DNA of 52,904 bases from Lentisphaeria bacterium (lineage in GTDB: Bacteria; Verrucomicrobiota; Lentisphaeria; Victivallales; UBA1829). Where the stretch lies: NCBI GenBank assembly GCA_017615635.1, contig JAFZZR010000174.1, positions 1 through 52,904 of the forward strand, read 5' to 3'. The notes under the pieces were generated by a model, which worked only from the letters and a program-made list of their open reading frames with translations, was not told the DNA's origin and did not search any database. Both the position numbers and the translations under genes were made by a program. Below, piece by piece: positions 16,922-25,205 of this stretch. The stretch's first letter is position 1; each line of letters opens with the position of its first letter.

Positions 16922-17812
16922 TCACAAGTGGCTCTTCCGGTAGTCGCGCGGGGATGTGCCGCAGTGACGGCGGAACTGCCGGGAAAAATAGTTGGAATCG
17001 GGGAAGCCGCACTCCTGCGCGATCTCCGAGACCGGCGCCGACGTTTTCAGAAGCATCTCCGCCGCTTTGGAAAGACGGACATGCAGGAGATAATCGATGG
17101 GAGAATACCCCGTGACCTTCCGGAACACCGGCAGCAGCGTGCTGGGCGCCATGGCGGCGATCCGGGAGATCTTCTCGATGGTCCAGTGTTCCCGGTAACG
17201 TTTTTCCAGCAGACTGATCAGTTCGCCGAGGCGGAACAGCGAGAGCGCCATCGGATTCCTGATCCGGGAATACTCCCGGGAAATGAAAACGAATATCTCC
17301 AGCGCCTTGGCCAGAAGGATCAGGTCGGCTCCGGGCCGTTCGTCCTTTGTTTCCTCCACCATGCGCTGAAGCTCGGTTTCCAGGGGGAGCATGGTTTCGG
17401 GGCCGATATGCAGGCGGCTTTTGAATTTGTGGCTCCGCCGGTACGTCGGCTCGAACAGAAAAAAAGCGTTGAAGCCGGAAAGAGAGCGCAGGCTGTGAAG
17501 ATGATCCTTCAGATACGAATCATCGAACATGATATTGTACATGTCAAGGTTGTGCCGTTTCTGAAAATAGTGCTCCGTGTTGCCCTGGATCAGAAAGATA
17601 TCTCCGGCCTCGACCTGATAGGACGCCCCGTTGATCCAGTGTTCGCCGCCTCCGGCCGTGATGATGACCAGTTCGGAAAAATCGTGCGTATGCCGGATAT
17701 CCGTCAGATCGCCTTCATGCTGGCTCGGCTGGTCTCCCTGAATGGTCCGCAGGGCAATGGGACAGCCGTCCTTCGGGAAGAAATCGGCCCGGTTTGCAAT
17801 GACGGTTTGCAT
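16922..17812 (-). CDS. AraC-family regulator of the isomerase/aldolase operon
   Basis: A 296-residue regulator. The N-terminal cupin sensor contains 'IRHTHDFSELVIITAGGGEHWINGASYQVEAGDIFLIQGNTEHYF', very like RhaS/RhaR-type arabinose/rhamnose sensors. The C-terminal HTH pair ends with 'PVSEIAQECGFPDSNYFSRQFRRHCGTSPRDYRKSHL', the family signature. I chose the ATG at 17812 because GGAGG lies immediately upstream; an ATG four codons earlier has no such site. It is divergent from the isomerase gene, and two direct half-sites lie in the shared region (17826-17857), so it most likely activates that operon with a sugar ligand and limits its own expression. Confidence 0.92.
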   Translation of the reverse strand: MQTVIANRADFFPKDGCPIALRTIQGDQPSQHEGDLTDIRHTHDFSELVIITAGGGEHWINGASYQVEAGDIFLIQGNTEHYFQKRHNLDMYNIMFDDSYLKDHLHSLRSLSGFNAFFLFEPTYRRSHKFKSRLHIGPETMLPLETELQRMVEETKDERPGADLILLAKALEIFVFISREYSRIRNPMALSLFRLGELISLLEKRYREHWTIEKISRIAAMAPSTLLPVFRKVTGYSPIDYLLHVRLSKAAEMLLKTSAPVSEIAQECGFPDSNYFSRQFRRHCGTSPRDYRKSHL

Positions 17813-17825
17813 GCTCTCCTCCATA

Positions 17826-17857
17826 ATTCGTAAGATTGTGCTGATATTTCGTAATAT
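17826..17857. promoter_or_regulatory. Direct-repeat operator for the AraC regulator
   Basis: ATTCGTAAGAT (17826-17836) and TTTCGTAATAT (17847-17857) match at 9 of 11 positions and start 21 bases apart, two helical turns, as expected for tandem AraC half-sites. The downstream half ends 5 bases before the expected -35 region of the isomerase promoter, and both halves overlap the predicted regulator promoter on the other strand. Confidence 0.55.
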
Positions 17858-17863
17858 AGTCAA
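17835..17863 (-). promoter_or_regulatory. Promoter of the AraC gene at 16922-17812
   Basis: On the minus strand TTGACT (complement 17858-17863) and CACAAT (complement 17835-17840) are 17 bases apart and about 23 bases upstream of the ATG. The predicted operator halves overlap the -10 and the spacer, which fits autorepression. Confidence 0.45.
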
Positions 17864-17884
17864 GGTTTATTTATTTGAAAGGGC

Positions 17885-17890
17885 TATATT
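17885..17890 (+). promoter_or_regulatory. -10 element of the isomerase operon (no clear -35)
   Basis: TATATT at 17885-17890. The sequence 16-18 bases upstream (AAGGTT) is not a -35 match, unlike other promoters in the window, which suggests dependence on the activator bound at the direct repeat just upstream. Confidence 0.45.
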
Positions 17891-17942
17891 GAGAAAAGTT
17901 CCGGATTTATTTCGTCAACCAAAACACAAGGAGAAAAGAAAA

Positions 17943-18977
17943 ATGCAGGGAACATTCCGTTTCTCGTTCGGTCCGTGGAACATTCATGAAGGAGCCGATC
18001 CTTTCGGCCCGGAAGTACGTCGGACGATCCCGTTCAACAAGAAGCTCGAAGCTTATAAGAAAATGGGTTTTGACGGCGTACAATTTCATGACGATGATGC
18101 AGTTCCGAACATGGCAAATTTGAGTCCGTCGGAAATCATCAGAGAGGCGTCCGAACTGAAGAAGGTTCTGGACGATCACGGTCTGACGGCGGAATTCGTG
18201 GCGCCCCGGATGTGGTTTGCGCCTCAGACGATCGACGGCGGCTACACAAACAACTGCCCGAAATGCCGCGAATATGCGATCGAACGCACGAAGCGGACCA
18301 TCGATATCGCCAACGCTCTGGGCACTCGTAATATCGTCTTGTGGCTTGCCCGTGAAGGCACCTATATCCGCGAGGCAAAAGATCCCGTGGTCGCCACGGA
18401 AAGGATCGGCGCGGCGCTTCAGACCATGCTGGACTATGATAAAAACATCCGGGTCATGATCGAATCCAAGCCCAACGAGCCCATGGATCACACGTACATC
18501 CCGACCATCGGACACGCCATCGCCATGGGCCTGATGACCAACGCCCCGGAACGCGTCGGCTGCCTGATCGAAACCGCTCACGCGCTGCTGGCCAACCTTT
18601 CCCCGTCCGATGAAATGGGATTCGCCCTGGCCCACAAAAAACTCTGGAGCGTGCATCTGAACGACCAGAACGGACTGAAGTTCGATCAGGACCTGACCTT
18701 CGGCGCCGTCGATCCCCGCCGCGCTCTGAATCAGGTTCGCGTGCTTGACCGGCATGGATTCGGAAACGACGGAGAATGGGTTGGTCTGGACGTCAAAGTC
18801 ATGCGCACACAGAAGGAAGGCGCGGATATGAAGCATCTGGAATACAGCCGGAAAATCTTTCTGAAGCTGCTGGAGATCTCCCGCTCCCTCGATGATGCGA
18901 AAATCGAACAGCTTACGGCCGAACGCGATTATGAAGAGCTGAACTTCTACATCCTCAACGCGATGCTGAAGGGCTGA
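17943..18977 (+). CDS. Xylose-isomerase-like (XylA class I) sugar isomerase
   Basis: A 344-residue TIM-barrel protein starting after AAGGAG. It follows short XylA enzymes: 'GFDGVQFHDDDAVP' (His and Asp of the active site), 'LWLAREG' (W-x-x-REG), 'MIESKPNEP' (metal Glu and catalytic Lys), E-T-A-H (metal Glu and His), 'KFDQDLTFGAVDP' (two metal Asp) and 'EWVGLDVK' (last metal Asp). By eye one metal-ligand Asp of XylA (the D of H-I-D-L-N) is replaced by His (S-V-H-L-N), and the protein is somewhat shorter than usual, so substrate or metal use may differ. It should interconvert an aldose and a ketose in the cytoplasm. With the aldolase and dehydrogenase downstream it forms a small sugar-degradation operon. 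Confidence 0.8.
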   Translation: MQGTFRFSFGPWNIHEGADPFGPEVRRTIPFNKKLEAYKKMGFDGVQFHDDDAVPNMANLSPSEIIREASELKKVLDDHGLTAEFVAPRMWFAPQTIDGGYTNNCPKCREYAIERTKRTIDIANALGTRNIVLWLAREGTYIREAKDPVVATERIGAALQTMLDYDKNIRVMIESKPNEPMDHTYIPTIGHAIAMGLMTNAPERVGCLIETAHALLANLSPSDEMGFALAHKKLWSVHLNDQNGLKFDQDLTFGAVDPRRALNQVRVLDRHGFGNDGEWVGLDVKVMRTQKEGADMKHLEYSRKIFLKLLEISRSLDDAKIEQLTAERDYEELNFYILNAMLKG

Positions 18978-19030
18978 CAGGCCGGACACGTCCGTTCCTC
19001 CCTTGAGAGAAAGACACAAGGATAACAGAC

Positions 19031-19792
19031 ATGAATCTCAATCATCTTGAAGATTTCAAAAAAAAGATCGCCTCCGGTAAGATCTGCCAGGGCCTCGTTG
19101 TCCAGCTCGCGGACCCGGTAGTCGGCGAACTCGCAGGCGAGGCCGGATTCGATTTCACCTGGATCGATGCGGAACACTGTCCGCATACCCTGCAGACGAT
19201 TCAGAATCTCGTGCTCGCGCAGCGCGGTACGGGCTGTGCCCCCTTCGTACGGGCGGCATGGAACGAGTGGGGCATCATCAAGCCGATCCTCGATCTTGCC
19301 CCCGCCGGCATCATCATCCCCATGGTGCGCTCCCGCGAAGAAGCCGAGGAAGCCGTGGCGAACTGCAAGTATCCCCCTGCCGGAAACCGGGGCTTCGGCG
19401 CACGGCGGGGCACGGGATACGGTCGCGATCCGCTGCCGGCCTACCTGGAAACATCGGCATCCGACCCCATGGTCATCATCCAGATCGAGCATGTTGACGC
19501 CGTGAGCCGCCTCGAGGAGATACTGAAGGTCCCGGGCATCGACAGCATCTGCATCGGTCCCATGGATCTTTCCGGCTCCATGGGCCTGCTCGGACAGACA
19601 TCCCATCCGGAAATGATGAAGGCTATGGACTACATCGCGGAAAAAACGCACGCCGCCGGACTGATGCTCGGCACCGCCAGCGGAGCTCCCATGTCCGACT
19701 GGCGGGCACGCGGCATCCACTGGATCGCCCGGTTCAGCGATTGCGACGCCATTGCCGCATTCAGCCGCAAAATGCTGGCGGAAGAGGAGTAA
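19031..19792 (+). CDS. HpcH/HpaI-family class II aldolase
   Basis: A 253-residue protein of the pyruvate-dependent class II aldolase family (GarL, RhmA, HpcH). Conserved elements: 'FDFTWIDAEHCPHT' (catalytic His), 'VRAAWNEWGI' (Arg), 'PAGIIIPMVRSREEAE', 'NRGFGARRGTGYG', 'IIQIEHVDAV' (metal Glu) and 'ICIGPMDLSGSMG' (metal Asp). Such enzymes split 2-keto-3-deoxy sugar acids or 4-hydroxy-2-ketoacids into pyruvate plus an aldehyde, using a divalent metal. AAGGA precedes the start. In this operon it may cleave the product derived from the isomerase reaction, but an intermediate dehydratase is not present here. Confidence 0.88.
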   Translation: MNLNHLEDFKKKIASGKICQGLVVQLADPVVGELAGEAGFDFTWIDAEHCPHTLQTIQNLVLAQRGTGCAPFVRAAWNEWGIIKPILDLAPAGIIIPMVRSREEAEEAVANCKYPPAGNRGFGARRGTGYGRDPLPAYLETSASDPMVIIQIEHVDAVSRLEEILKVPGIDSICIGPMDLSGSMGLLGQTSHPEMMKAMDYIAEKTHAAGLMLGTASGAPMSDWRARGIHWIARFSDCDAIAAFSRKMLAEEE

Positions 19793-19796
19793 TCTT

Positions 19797-20720
19797 ATGA
19801 TTGCGGCCTTTGTTACTCATGAAGAATCGGTGATTCCGCCGGAGATCCGCGCGCGGATCCGGAACGGCGGGATCACGCTCAAGTGCCATGACTGCGGCAA
19901 GGATCCCCGGGAACTGATCCGTTTCGCCGGGGACGCCGATGTGATATGGTTTTGGGGCGATGAAGTGCGGATCACGCCCGAAATGCTCGACGATCTTCCC
20001 AAATGCCGGGCTCTGTTCCGCAGCGGCAGCGGCGTCGATTCCCTGCCGTGCGAACGGGCAAAGGAACTCGGCATCCGGATCTGCAATACGCCGGAGTCCA
20101 TCTCCGAGGCGGTGGCGGAACATACGGTGACGATCCTCCTGGCCCTGGCTAGGCTGATCCCGCAGGAAGACCGCAACAGCCGCACGGGACGCTGGCGTGA
20201 ACTGCAGAATTCGTTGAACTGGCATATCACGGGACGGACTCTCGGACTTGTCGGATACGGCCGCATTGCAAGGCTCGTGGAGAAAATGCTTTCCGGATTC
20301 TCCATGAATGTAATTCACTACGATCCGTTTACACCGGATTCGACGCCGCTGGACGATCTGCTCGGATGCGCCGATTTCGTTACCCTGCACTGTCCGCTCA
20401 CGCCGGAGACGAAGCATCTCATCAATGCCGAGCGTCTGGCGCGGATGAAGCCGGGTGCGCTGCTGGTCAACACCTCGCGCGGCGGCGTAATCGACGAGCA
20501 GGCGCTCTATGACGTACTGAAAGCACACAGGATCGGAGGTGCGGCGCTGGATGTCATGGAACAGGAGCCGTTCGATACGTCATCGCCTCTCTTCTCTCTC
20601 GACAACGTGATCTTCACCCCGCATCTGGCGGCATTCAGTGCGGACTTCGAGAAAAACTTCTGGAATTATTCCGCCGACAAACTTCTGACACTCCAAAAAG
20701 AGTTGACATCGGCTGACTGA
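19797..20720 (+). CDS. D-isomer-specific 2-hydroxyacid dehydrogenase
   Basis: A 307-residue NAD(P)-dependent dehydrogenase. It has 'FRSGSGVDSLPCERAKELGIRICNTPESISEAVAEH' (N-terminal catalytic domain), the Rossmann loop GLVGYGRIAR and the catalytic Arg/Glu/His set in NTSRGGVID, EQEPF and FTPHLAA. The family reduces 2-ketoacids such as glyoxylate, hydroxypyruvate or phosphoglycerate-type substrates to D-2-hydroxyacids, or the reverse. It starts four bases after the aldolase stop, so it likely acts on an aldolase product such as a 2-keto or aldehyde acid. A strong terminator follows. The physiological substrate is inferred only. Confidence 0.88.
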   Translation: MIAAFVTHEESVIPPEIRARIRNGGITLKCHDCGKDPRELIRFAGDADVIWFWGDEVRITPEMLDDLPKCRALFRSGSGVDSLPCERAKELGIRICNTPESISEAVAEHTVTILLALARLIPQEDRNSRTGRWRELQNSLNWHITGRTLGLVGYGRIARLVEKMLSGFSMNVIHYDPFTPDSTPLDDLLGCADFVTLHCPLTPETKHLINAERLARMKPGALLVNTSRGGVIDEQALYDVLKAHRIGGAALDVMEQEPFDTSSPLFSLDNVIFTPHLAAFSADFEKNFWNYSADKLLTLQKELTSAD

Positions 20721-20761
20721 AACGGTCCCGCCGTTTCCCGCCGGATATGATGATCCGGCAC

Positions 20762-20804
20762 AGACTGCTGCAAAACAGTATTTTGCAGCAGTCTTCTTTT
20801 TTTT
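20762..20804 (+). terminator. Rho-independent terminator of the isomerase-aldolase-dehydrogenase operon
   Basis: A perfect 14-base inverted repeat (AGACTGCTGCAAAA at 20762-20775 and TTTTGCAGCAGTCT at 20781-20794) with a 5-base loop, followed by a run of T (eight at 20797-20804). It separates this operon from the AAA+ cassette downstream. Confidence 0.9.
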
Positions 20805-20880
20805 ATAAACGGCATTGATTTTTTTAATTTTGTTTGCAGAAACCGATTTGGGCAGACATAAAATGTCATACATGGGGGGC

Positions 20881-20886
20881 TATAAT
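20881..20886 (+). promoter_or_regulatory. Candidate -10 element for the AAA+/SprT cassette
   Basis: A perfect TATAAT about 80 bases before the first ATG of the cassette. No TTG-type -35 is found at 16-18 bases upstream, unlike most promoters in the window, so the cassette may need an activator or use a different start. Confidence 0.35.
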
Positions 20887-20966
20887 ATCCGGCAAGTGAT
20901 TATGAATCGGAAGGGTCGATATGACAAAGTATCCGTACAAAAAAAAATAATAAATGAAAGGTAAAA

Positions 20967-23165
20967 ATGAAGCATTACACCGAAAAAAAAACGTACTGGC
21001 GGGAATCCAAGGCTCTGGAATTCTTCCTCAACTTTATCCGGAATCACGACGGTTCCGTCAATGACAACGACACGTTCGAACTGGTCGCCGGACTGCGCTC
21101 GCATAAACAATGGGTCGATCTCATCAACAAATCGTTTCCGGCCGCGTCAATCAAAAAGATGGCCAATACGCCGGGGCGCGACCGGCTGGATTTCACGGAC
21201 GATCCCAAGGAAATCATCCGCGAGATCTGGTGCTGTAAAACAGCCCGGAAGAAACTCCGGACGGTGCTTTCACGCGTGGCTGAAGAGGAGCTCCGGAAGA
21301 ATCCGCCGGAACGGTATAAAGAGGAGACCTTCGCCCGGAAAACGGCCGAGCTCCAGGCGACACTGAAGCTGTCCGACCGCGAAATCAATATTCTGCTGGT
21401 TTTTGCCTTTGTGCGAAACGATCTGCTCTGCATCGCCGACGGGCACAACCGGAGATCGGATGAAAATGACAAGGCTCTGTTCGCGGCCAAGTCTCTCGAC
21501 TGCGAACTCTCCGAAGTCATGGCCTGTCTGGACGAGAAAGGCAAACTGCGCCGCTATCAGTGTGTCGATGAGGATCTGGACTTCAACGGCGCGCTGTTCA
21601 ATTTCCTGAACGGCTTTACCGAAGAACCGCTGACAAGCATGTTCTTCGCAAAAAGCAAGGAAGAAACCCTGCCCTGGGATTTCTACGGCGCCCTGACGGA
21701 GAAACACGGAGAACTGGTGGAACGGATCATTTCGAGCTGCGATGGCACAAACTCCGCCAACATTCTCCTCTACGGAGCACCGGGAACAGGCAAATCGAGT
21801 TTTGCAAAAACTCTGGCGGAACGGCTGCACCGGACCTGCTACGTGATCAGACAAAGCGCAATCGGCAGAATGGACCGCTCACGTAGCGATCCGGATTTTC
21901 GGTTCGCGGCTCTGCAGGTCTGCTCGGAACAGGTCGATCCCGCGCACAGCCTGATCGTGATCGATGAGGCGGACGATATGTTGCGGGGCGCCGGATCCGG
22001 GTCGTTCTTCTCCATGCTGTTCGGCGGGAATCTCCCGGTCGGAGACAAGGGGCGTCTCAACAGCGCGCTGGATTCCATCAGGGTCCCGACGATCTGGATC
22101 ACCAACACCCCGGCAGGTGCGCTGGACGAATCGAGCCGCCGCCGTTTCGATTACTCAATCCGGTTCGATCCGCTTACCGATGTTCAGCGGAAGATGATCT
22201 GGCACAATAACGTCGAAAAGATGAATCTGGGATCGTTCGTCAGCGATGCGATGCAGACGAAATTCGCCTCTCTCTATCCGGTGAGCGCCGGCGGAATTAC
22301 GATGGTTCTTCAGAACGTCGCAAAACTGAAACCGCAAACGGAGGAAGTGGAAAACCTGGTGGATAAGCTGATGAAGCCGCATTGCGAACTTCTCGGCCTT
22401 TCCGCACAGCGGAATAAAATGCTTCCGGCCAAGGACTATTCCCTGGAAGGCCTGAATATCAAAGGGAAAATCCCTTTGACGCAGATCCTGGAGGCCATCC
22501 GCAATTATCAATCCGGCAGTTTCGATGAAATCGACCGTCCTCGGATGAATCTGCTGCTTTCCGGCGCACCGGGAACCGGGAAGACGGAATTTGTCAAGTT
22601 TCTTGGCTCCGAACTGAATACGAAAGTCATTGTCAAAATGGGAAGCGATCTGCTGAATATGTATGTCGGCGAAACGGAACAGCAGATCAAACATGCATTC
22701 GAAACGGCGGGAAAGGAACACGCGATCCTTTTCCTCGATGAAATCGACGGCATGCTTCAGAGCCGCGACCGTGCCCGGCACAGCTGGGAAATCACGCAGG
22801 TCAACGAACTGCTTCATCAGATGGAAAATTTCAACGGCATCATGATCGGGGCGACCAACTTCTCCGTCAATCTGGATCCCGCAGTGCTGCGCCGCTTCAC
22901 GTTCAAGCTGGAATTCGACTATCTTGACGAGACCGGCAAAAAAATCTTCTTCGAAAGGATGTTTCAGACGAAACTCTCTCCGGATGAAGAACGTAAACTC
23001 GCAGGGATCCCGCGTCTCGCACCCGGTGATTTCCGCACTGTTCGGCAGAGCTTCTTCTATCTCGGAGGAAGTGTTTCCAATGATGACCGCATCGAGGCTC
23101 TCCGGCGGGAAAGCGAATGCAAACGGGATCCGGACGCAACCGAAGACAGGAAAATCGGATTCTGA
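20967..23165 (+). CDS. Tandem AAA+ ATPase, first gene of a five-gene cassette
   Basis: A 732-residue cytoplasmic protein. Residues 1-240 form an alpha-helical N-domain I do not recognise. AAA+ domain 1 has Walker A GAPGTGKS (270-277), Walker B LIVIDEAD (329-336), sensor-1 WITNTP (377-382) and ESSRRRF (388-394). AAA+ domain 2 has GAPGTGKT (533-540), AILFLDEID (586-594), 'MIGATNFS' (626-633) and the arginine-rich AVLRRF (639-644). Both ATP sites look intact, so this is a type II, Cdc48/p97-like remodelling ATPase layout rather than a degenerate one. It lies upstream of a SprT-like protease, an ankyrin/DUF932-like protein and a helicase, suggesting extraction or remodelling of proteins on DNA. 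Alternatively it belongs to a mobile or defence module. Its substrate is unknown. Confidence 0.9.
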   Translation: MKHYTEKKTYWRESKALEFFLNFIRNHDGSVNDNDTFELVAGLRSHKQWVDLINKSFPAASIKKMANTPGRDRLDFTDDPKEIIREIWCCKTARKKLRTVLSRVAEEELRKNPPERYKEETFARKTAELQATLKLSDREINILLVFAFVRNDLLCIADGHNRRSDENDKALFAAKSLDCELSEVMACLDEKGKLRRYQCVDEDLDFNGALFNFLNGFTEEPLTSMFFAKSKEETLPWDFYGALTEKHGELVERIISSCDGTNSANILLYGAPGTGKSSFAKTLAERLHRTCYVIRQSAIGRMDRSRSDPDFRFAALQVCSEQVDPAHSLIVIDEADDMLRGAGSGSFFSMLFGGNLPVGDKGRLNSALDSIRVPTIWITNTPAGALDESSRRRFDYSIRFDPLTDVQRKMIWHNNVEKMNLGSFVSDAMQTKFASLYPVSAGGITMVLQNVAKLKPQTEEVENLVDKLMKPHCELLGLSAQRNKMLPAKDYSLEGLNIKGKIPLTQILEAIRNYQSGSFDEIDRPRMNLLLSGAPGTGKTEFVKFLGSELNTKVIVKMGSDLLNMYVGETEQQIKHAFETAGKEHAILFLDEIDGMLQSRDRARHSWEITQVNELLHQMENFNGIMIGATNFSVNLDPAVLRRFTFKLEFDYLDETGKKIFFERMFQTKLSPDEERKLAGIPRLAPGDFRTVRQSFFYLGGSVSNDDRIEALRRESECKRDPDATEDRKIGF

Positions 23166-23223
23166 TGCGGCGGAAATACCGGACAAATGGTTTTACAAAG
23201 AGGATGTTAAGGAGAAGAAAGAT

Positions 23224-23700
23224 ATGTACGAAATCGAACCTGCGCTGGCCGTCCTGTATGACAGTTTCCGGATCATGAATCATGTCTGCTGGCAGGGCAG
23301 TCTGCCGCCGTGCCTGCTGCGGTTGAGCCACCGGCTGTCGCCGAGGACTCTCGCCTACGCCGGGACCGACTTCCGGATCGTCTTCAACGCCGGGCACTGT
23401 CAACGCATTGACGATTCGGATTTTCTGCAGATCATGGCGCATGAAATGATCCACATCTGGCAGTATACCCGAGGCAAACGCGGCGGACACGGCCGCGATT
23501 TCAGGAATGAGCAGCTGCGTCTGGGACTGGTGCTCGGACGGGAGATCCCTCCGGACTCGCCCATGGGCTATGTGTTCTTCATGCACCGACTGAAGGACCT
23601 TCATCCGGCGGAGGCGGCGCGGAAAATCGCTGTGCACCGGAATCATAGAACATATGAAGCTGATTATTTCAATCAGTTTACAAATAAACAAAACAATTGA
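23224..23700 (+). CDS. SprT-like zinc metalloprotease
   Basis: A 158-residue protein; ATG with AAGGAG upstream, 58 bases after the ATPase. The family pattern is clear: N-terminal 'FRIMNHVCWQGSLPPCLLRLS' (SprT entry), zinc motif HEMIH inside 'IMAHEMIHIWQYTRG' and a third ligand in 'GGHGRDFRNE' (H-G-x-x-F). SprT-like proteins are small zinc metalloproteases; the eukaryotic relative SPRTN digests proteins cross-linked to DNA. Bacterial SprT members are usually solitary. No C-terminal zinc ribbon is visible. Placed between a tandem AAA+ ATPase and an SF2 helicase, it may be the proteolytic part of a nucleoprotein-clearing complex. Confidence 0.88.
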   Translation: MYEIEPALAVLYDSFRIMNHVCWQGSLPPCLLRLSHRLSPRTLAYAGTDFRIVFNAGHCQRIDDSDFLQIMAHEMIHIWQYTRGKRGGHGRDFRNEQLRLGLVLGREIPPDSPMGYVFFMHRLKDLHPAEAARKIAVHRNHRTYEADYFNQFTNKQNN

Positions 23701-23714
23701 CAAAGGAGAAAAAA

Positions 23715-25205
23715 ATGCCTCTTACAAAAGCCGTCAAAGAAAACCGTTATGAAGTCGCTGAATTCCTGATCGAAAGCGGAATGCGCCCGGATCCGGAGAA
23801 GGATGCGGAACTTCTTTACTCCGCTCTGGAAAACAAATCCATGCCCATGATCCAGCTGCTTCTGCCGTTTTTCGATCTCAACCGGACCGGACCGGACGGA
23901 AGAACGGTTCTGTTTTATCCGCAGCTCACAAAAGAAGAGGCGGAGTGTCTGATCCAGAACGGAGCGAAAGCCGACTTTGCCGATCCGAACGGAACGCTGC
24001 CGTATCAGACGGCAACCGATCCGGAAACGTCCGAATACCTGAAGGAGCTGTACTTCGAACTTCATCCGGTGACGGAATATTCGCTCGCGGCCGCCGGAAA
24101 AAAGCAGCAGCTCGACTGGTCCGAACGGTTTGCAACGACCCGAGTTACCATTTCCGACCTCGTGCCGGTGGAATGCGATCCTGCAACGGGCCGGTTCAAG
24201 ATCCAGTTCGAGGACCGCACATACGAAACCTCGGCACGTTTCATCACGAGCTTTGCACGGAAACTGAAATTTTCCAGCAATATCTTCAACTATTTCACCG
24301 CGGAAGAGGTCTTCGACCGCGTGCAGCAGCGGAATCCGGATGTGGCATTCAAAGTCACCTTCGACCGGCAGGACGGTGAGATTCTCGGCGTAGTGGATGA
24401 AAATAAAAAGCTTCTGCCTGCGGATATCGCCTGCAACGTCTTCGCGTCCGATCCGCGCGTTCAGAAGATCCAGTACTCCAAGGGCGTGTGGGAAGCGGAA
24501 TTTCAGCTGGACGAGACGTTCTCCGTCTCCGGCGACAGCGAATACTCCCGGAAAATCTGGGTGCATTATCCCGTGGACGGCGTCAGCATGCCGTGCGTGT
24601 ATCTCTCCGTCCTCCGGCAGGTGTGCTCCAATGGCATGGTCGCACTGGTTCCCGGATTCCGCACCGATATCGAAATCAACGACGAATCCGGAACTCATCT
24701 CTCCCGTCTGCTGCGGTCCTACAACAACGAAAACGGCTTCATGGCGCTGGAGAGCCGTCTCCAGACGGCACAAAACACAATGGCCTCCGTCAACGAACTG
24801 CTGAAATTCGAAAATCTGCTCACCACGCAGATCTCGGATCAGGCTTCGGCCTCTCAGCTTCAAACCCGCCTGGAAGAGATGGCCGGAGACCCGTGCGCCC
24901 GTTACGAGACGACTTCCCTGAACAATATCGCGCCAAAAAAACGTTCCCTGCTGCCGGTCAGCTGTTCGGTCAACGATCTCTTCAACTTCTGCTCCGAACT
25001 GACCACCCATCATGAAAACCTCATCTCCCGGGTGGATGCCTTCAATGCCGCGCTGGGCGGCATGCTCGCGCAGGAATTCGATCTGGAGGAGATGTACCAC
25101 AACCGGCAACCGGCCAGGGCGTTCCATCTGGATGATATGGATCTCACGGAAAATATCATGCGGGGAAGCGCCGTGCGGCGTCACAATACGGTGTTTCAGG
25201 CATGA
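23715..25205 (+). CDS. Ankyrin-repeat protein with a DUF932-like domain
   Basis: A 496-residue protein starting with ATG after AAAGGAG, 15 bases after the protease stop. Residues 1-100 look like three ankyrin repeats ('VKENRYEVAEFLIESGMRPD', 'MPMIQLLLPFFDLNRTGPDGRTVLFY', 'CLIQNGAKADFADPNGTLPY'). The middle to C-terminal part (about 140-420) resembles the phage/plasmid-type DUF932 family, with the phrase 'LRQVCSNGMVAL' and a long helical stretch after it. DUF932 proteins have unknown function and are frequent on phages and plasmids. Joining it to ankyrin repeats suggests a scaffold that recruits partner proteins of the cassette. Domain assignment is by pattern and not certain. Its end overlaps the helicase start (ATGA). 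Confidence 0.75.
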   Translation: MPLTKAVKENRYEVAEFLIESGMRPDPEKDAELLYSALENKSMPMIQLLLPFFDLNRTGPDGRTVLFYPQLTKEEAECLIQNGAKADFADPNGTLPYQTATDPETSEYLKELYFELHPVTEYSLAAAGKKQQLDWSERFATTRVTISDLVPVECDPATGRFKIQFEDRTYETSARFITSFARKLKFSSNIFNYFTAEEVFDRVQQRNPDVAFKVTFDRQDGEILGVVDENKKLLPADIACNVFASDPRVQKIQYSKGVWEAEFQLDETFSVSGDSEYSRKIWVHYPVDGVSMPCVYLSVLRQVCSNGMVALVPGFRTDIEINDESGTHLSRLLRSYNNENGFMALESRLQTAQNTMASVNELLKFENLLTTQISDQASASQLQTRLEEMAGDPCARYETTSLNNIAPKKRSLLPVSCSVNDLFNFCSELTTHHENLISRVDAFNAALGGMLAQEFDLEEMYHNRQPARAFHLDDMDLTENIMRGSAVRRHNTVFQA

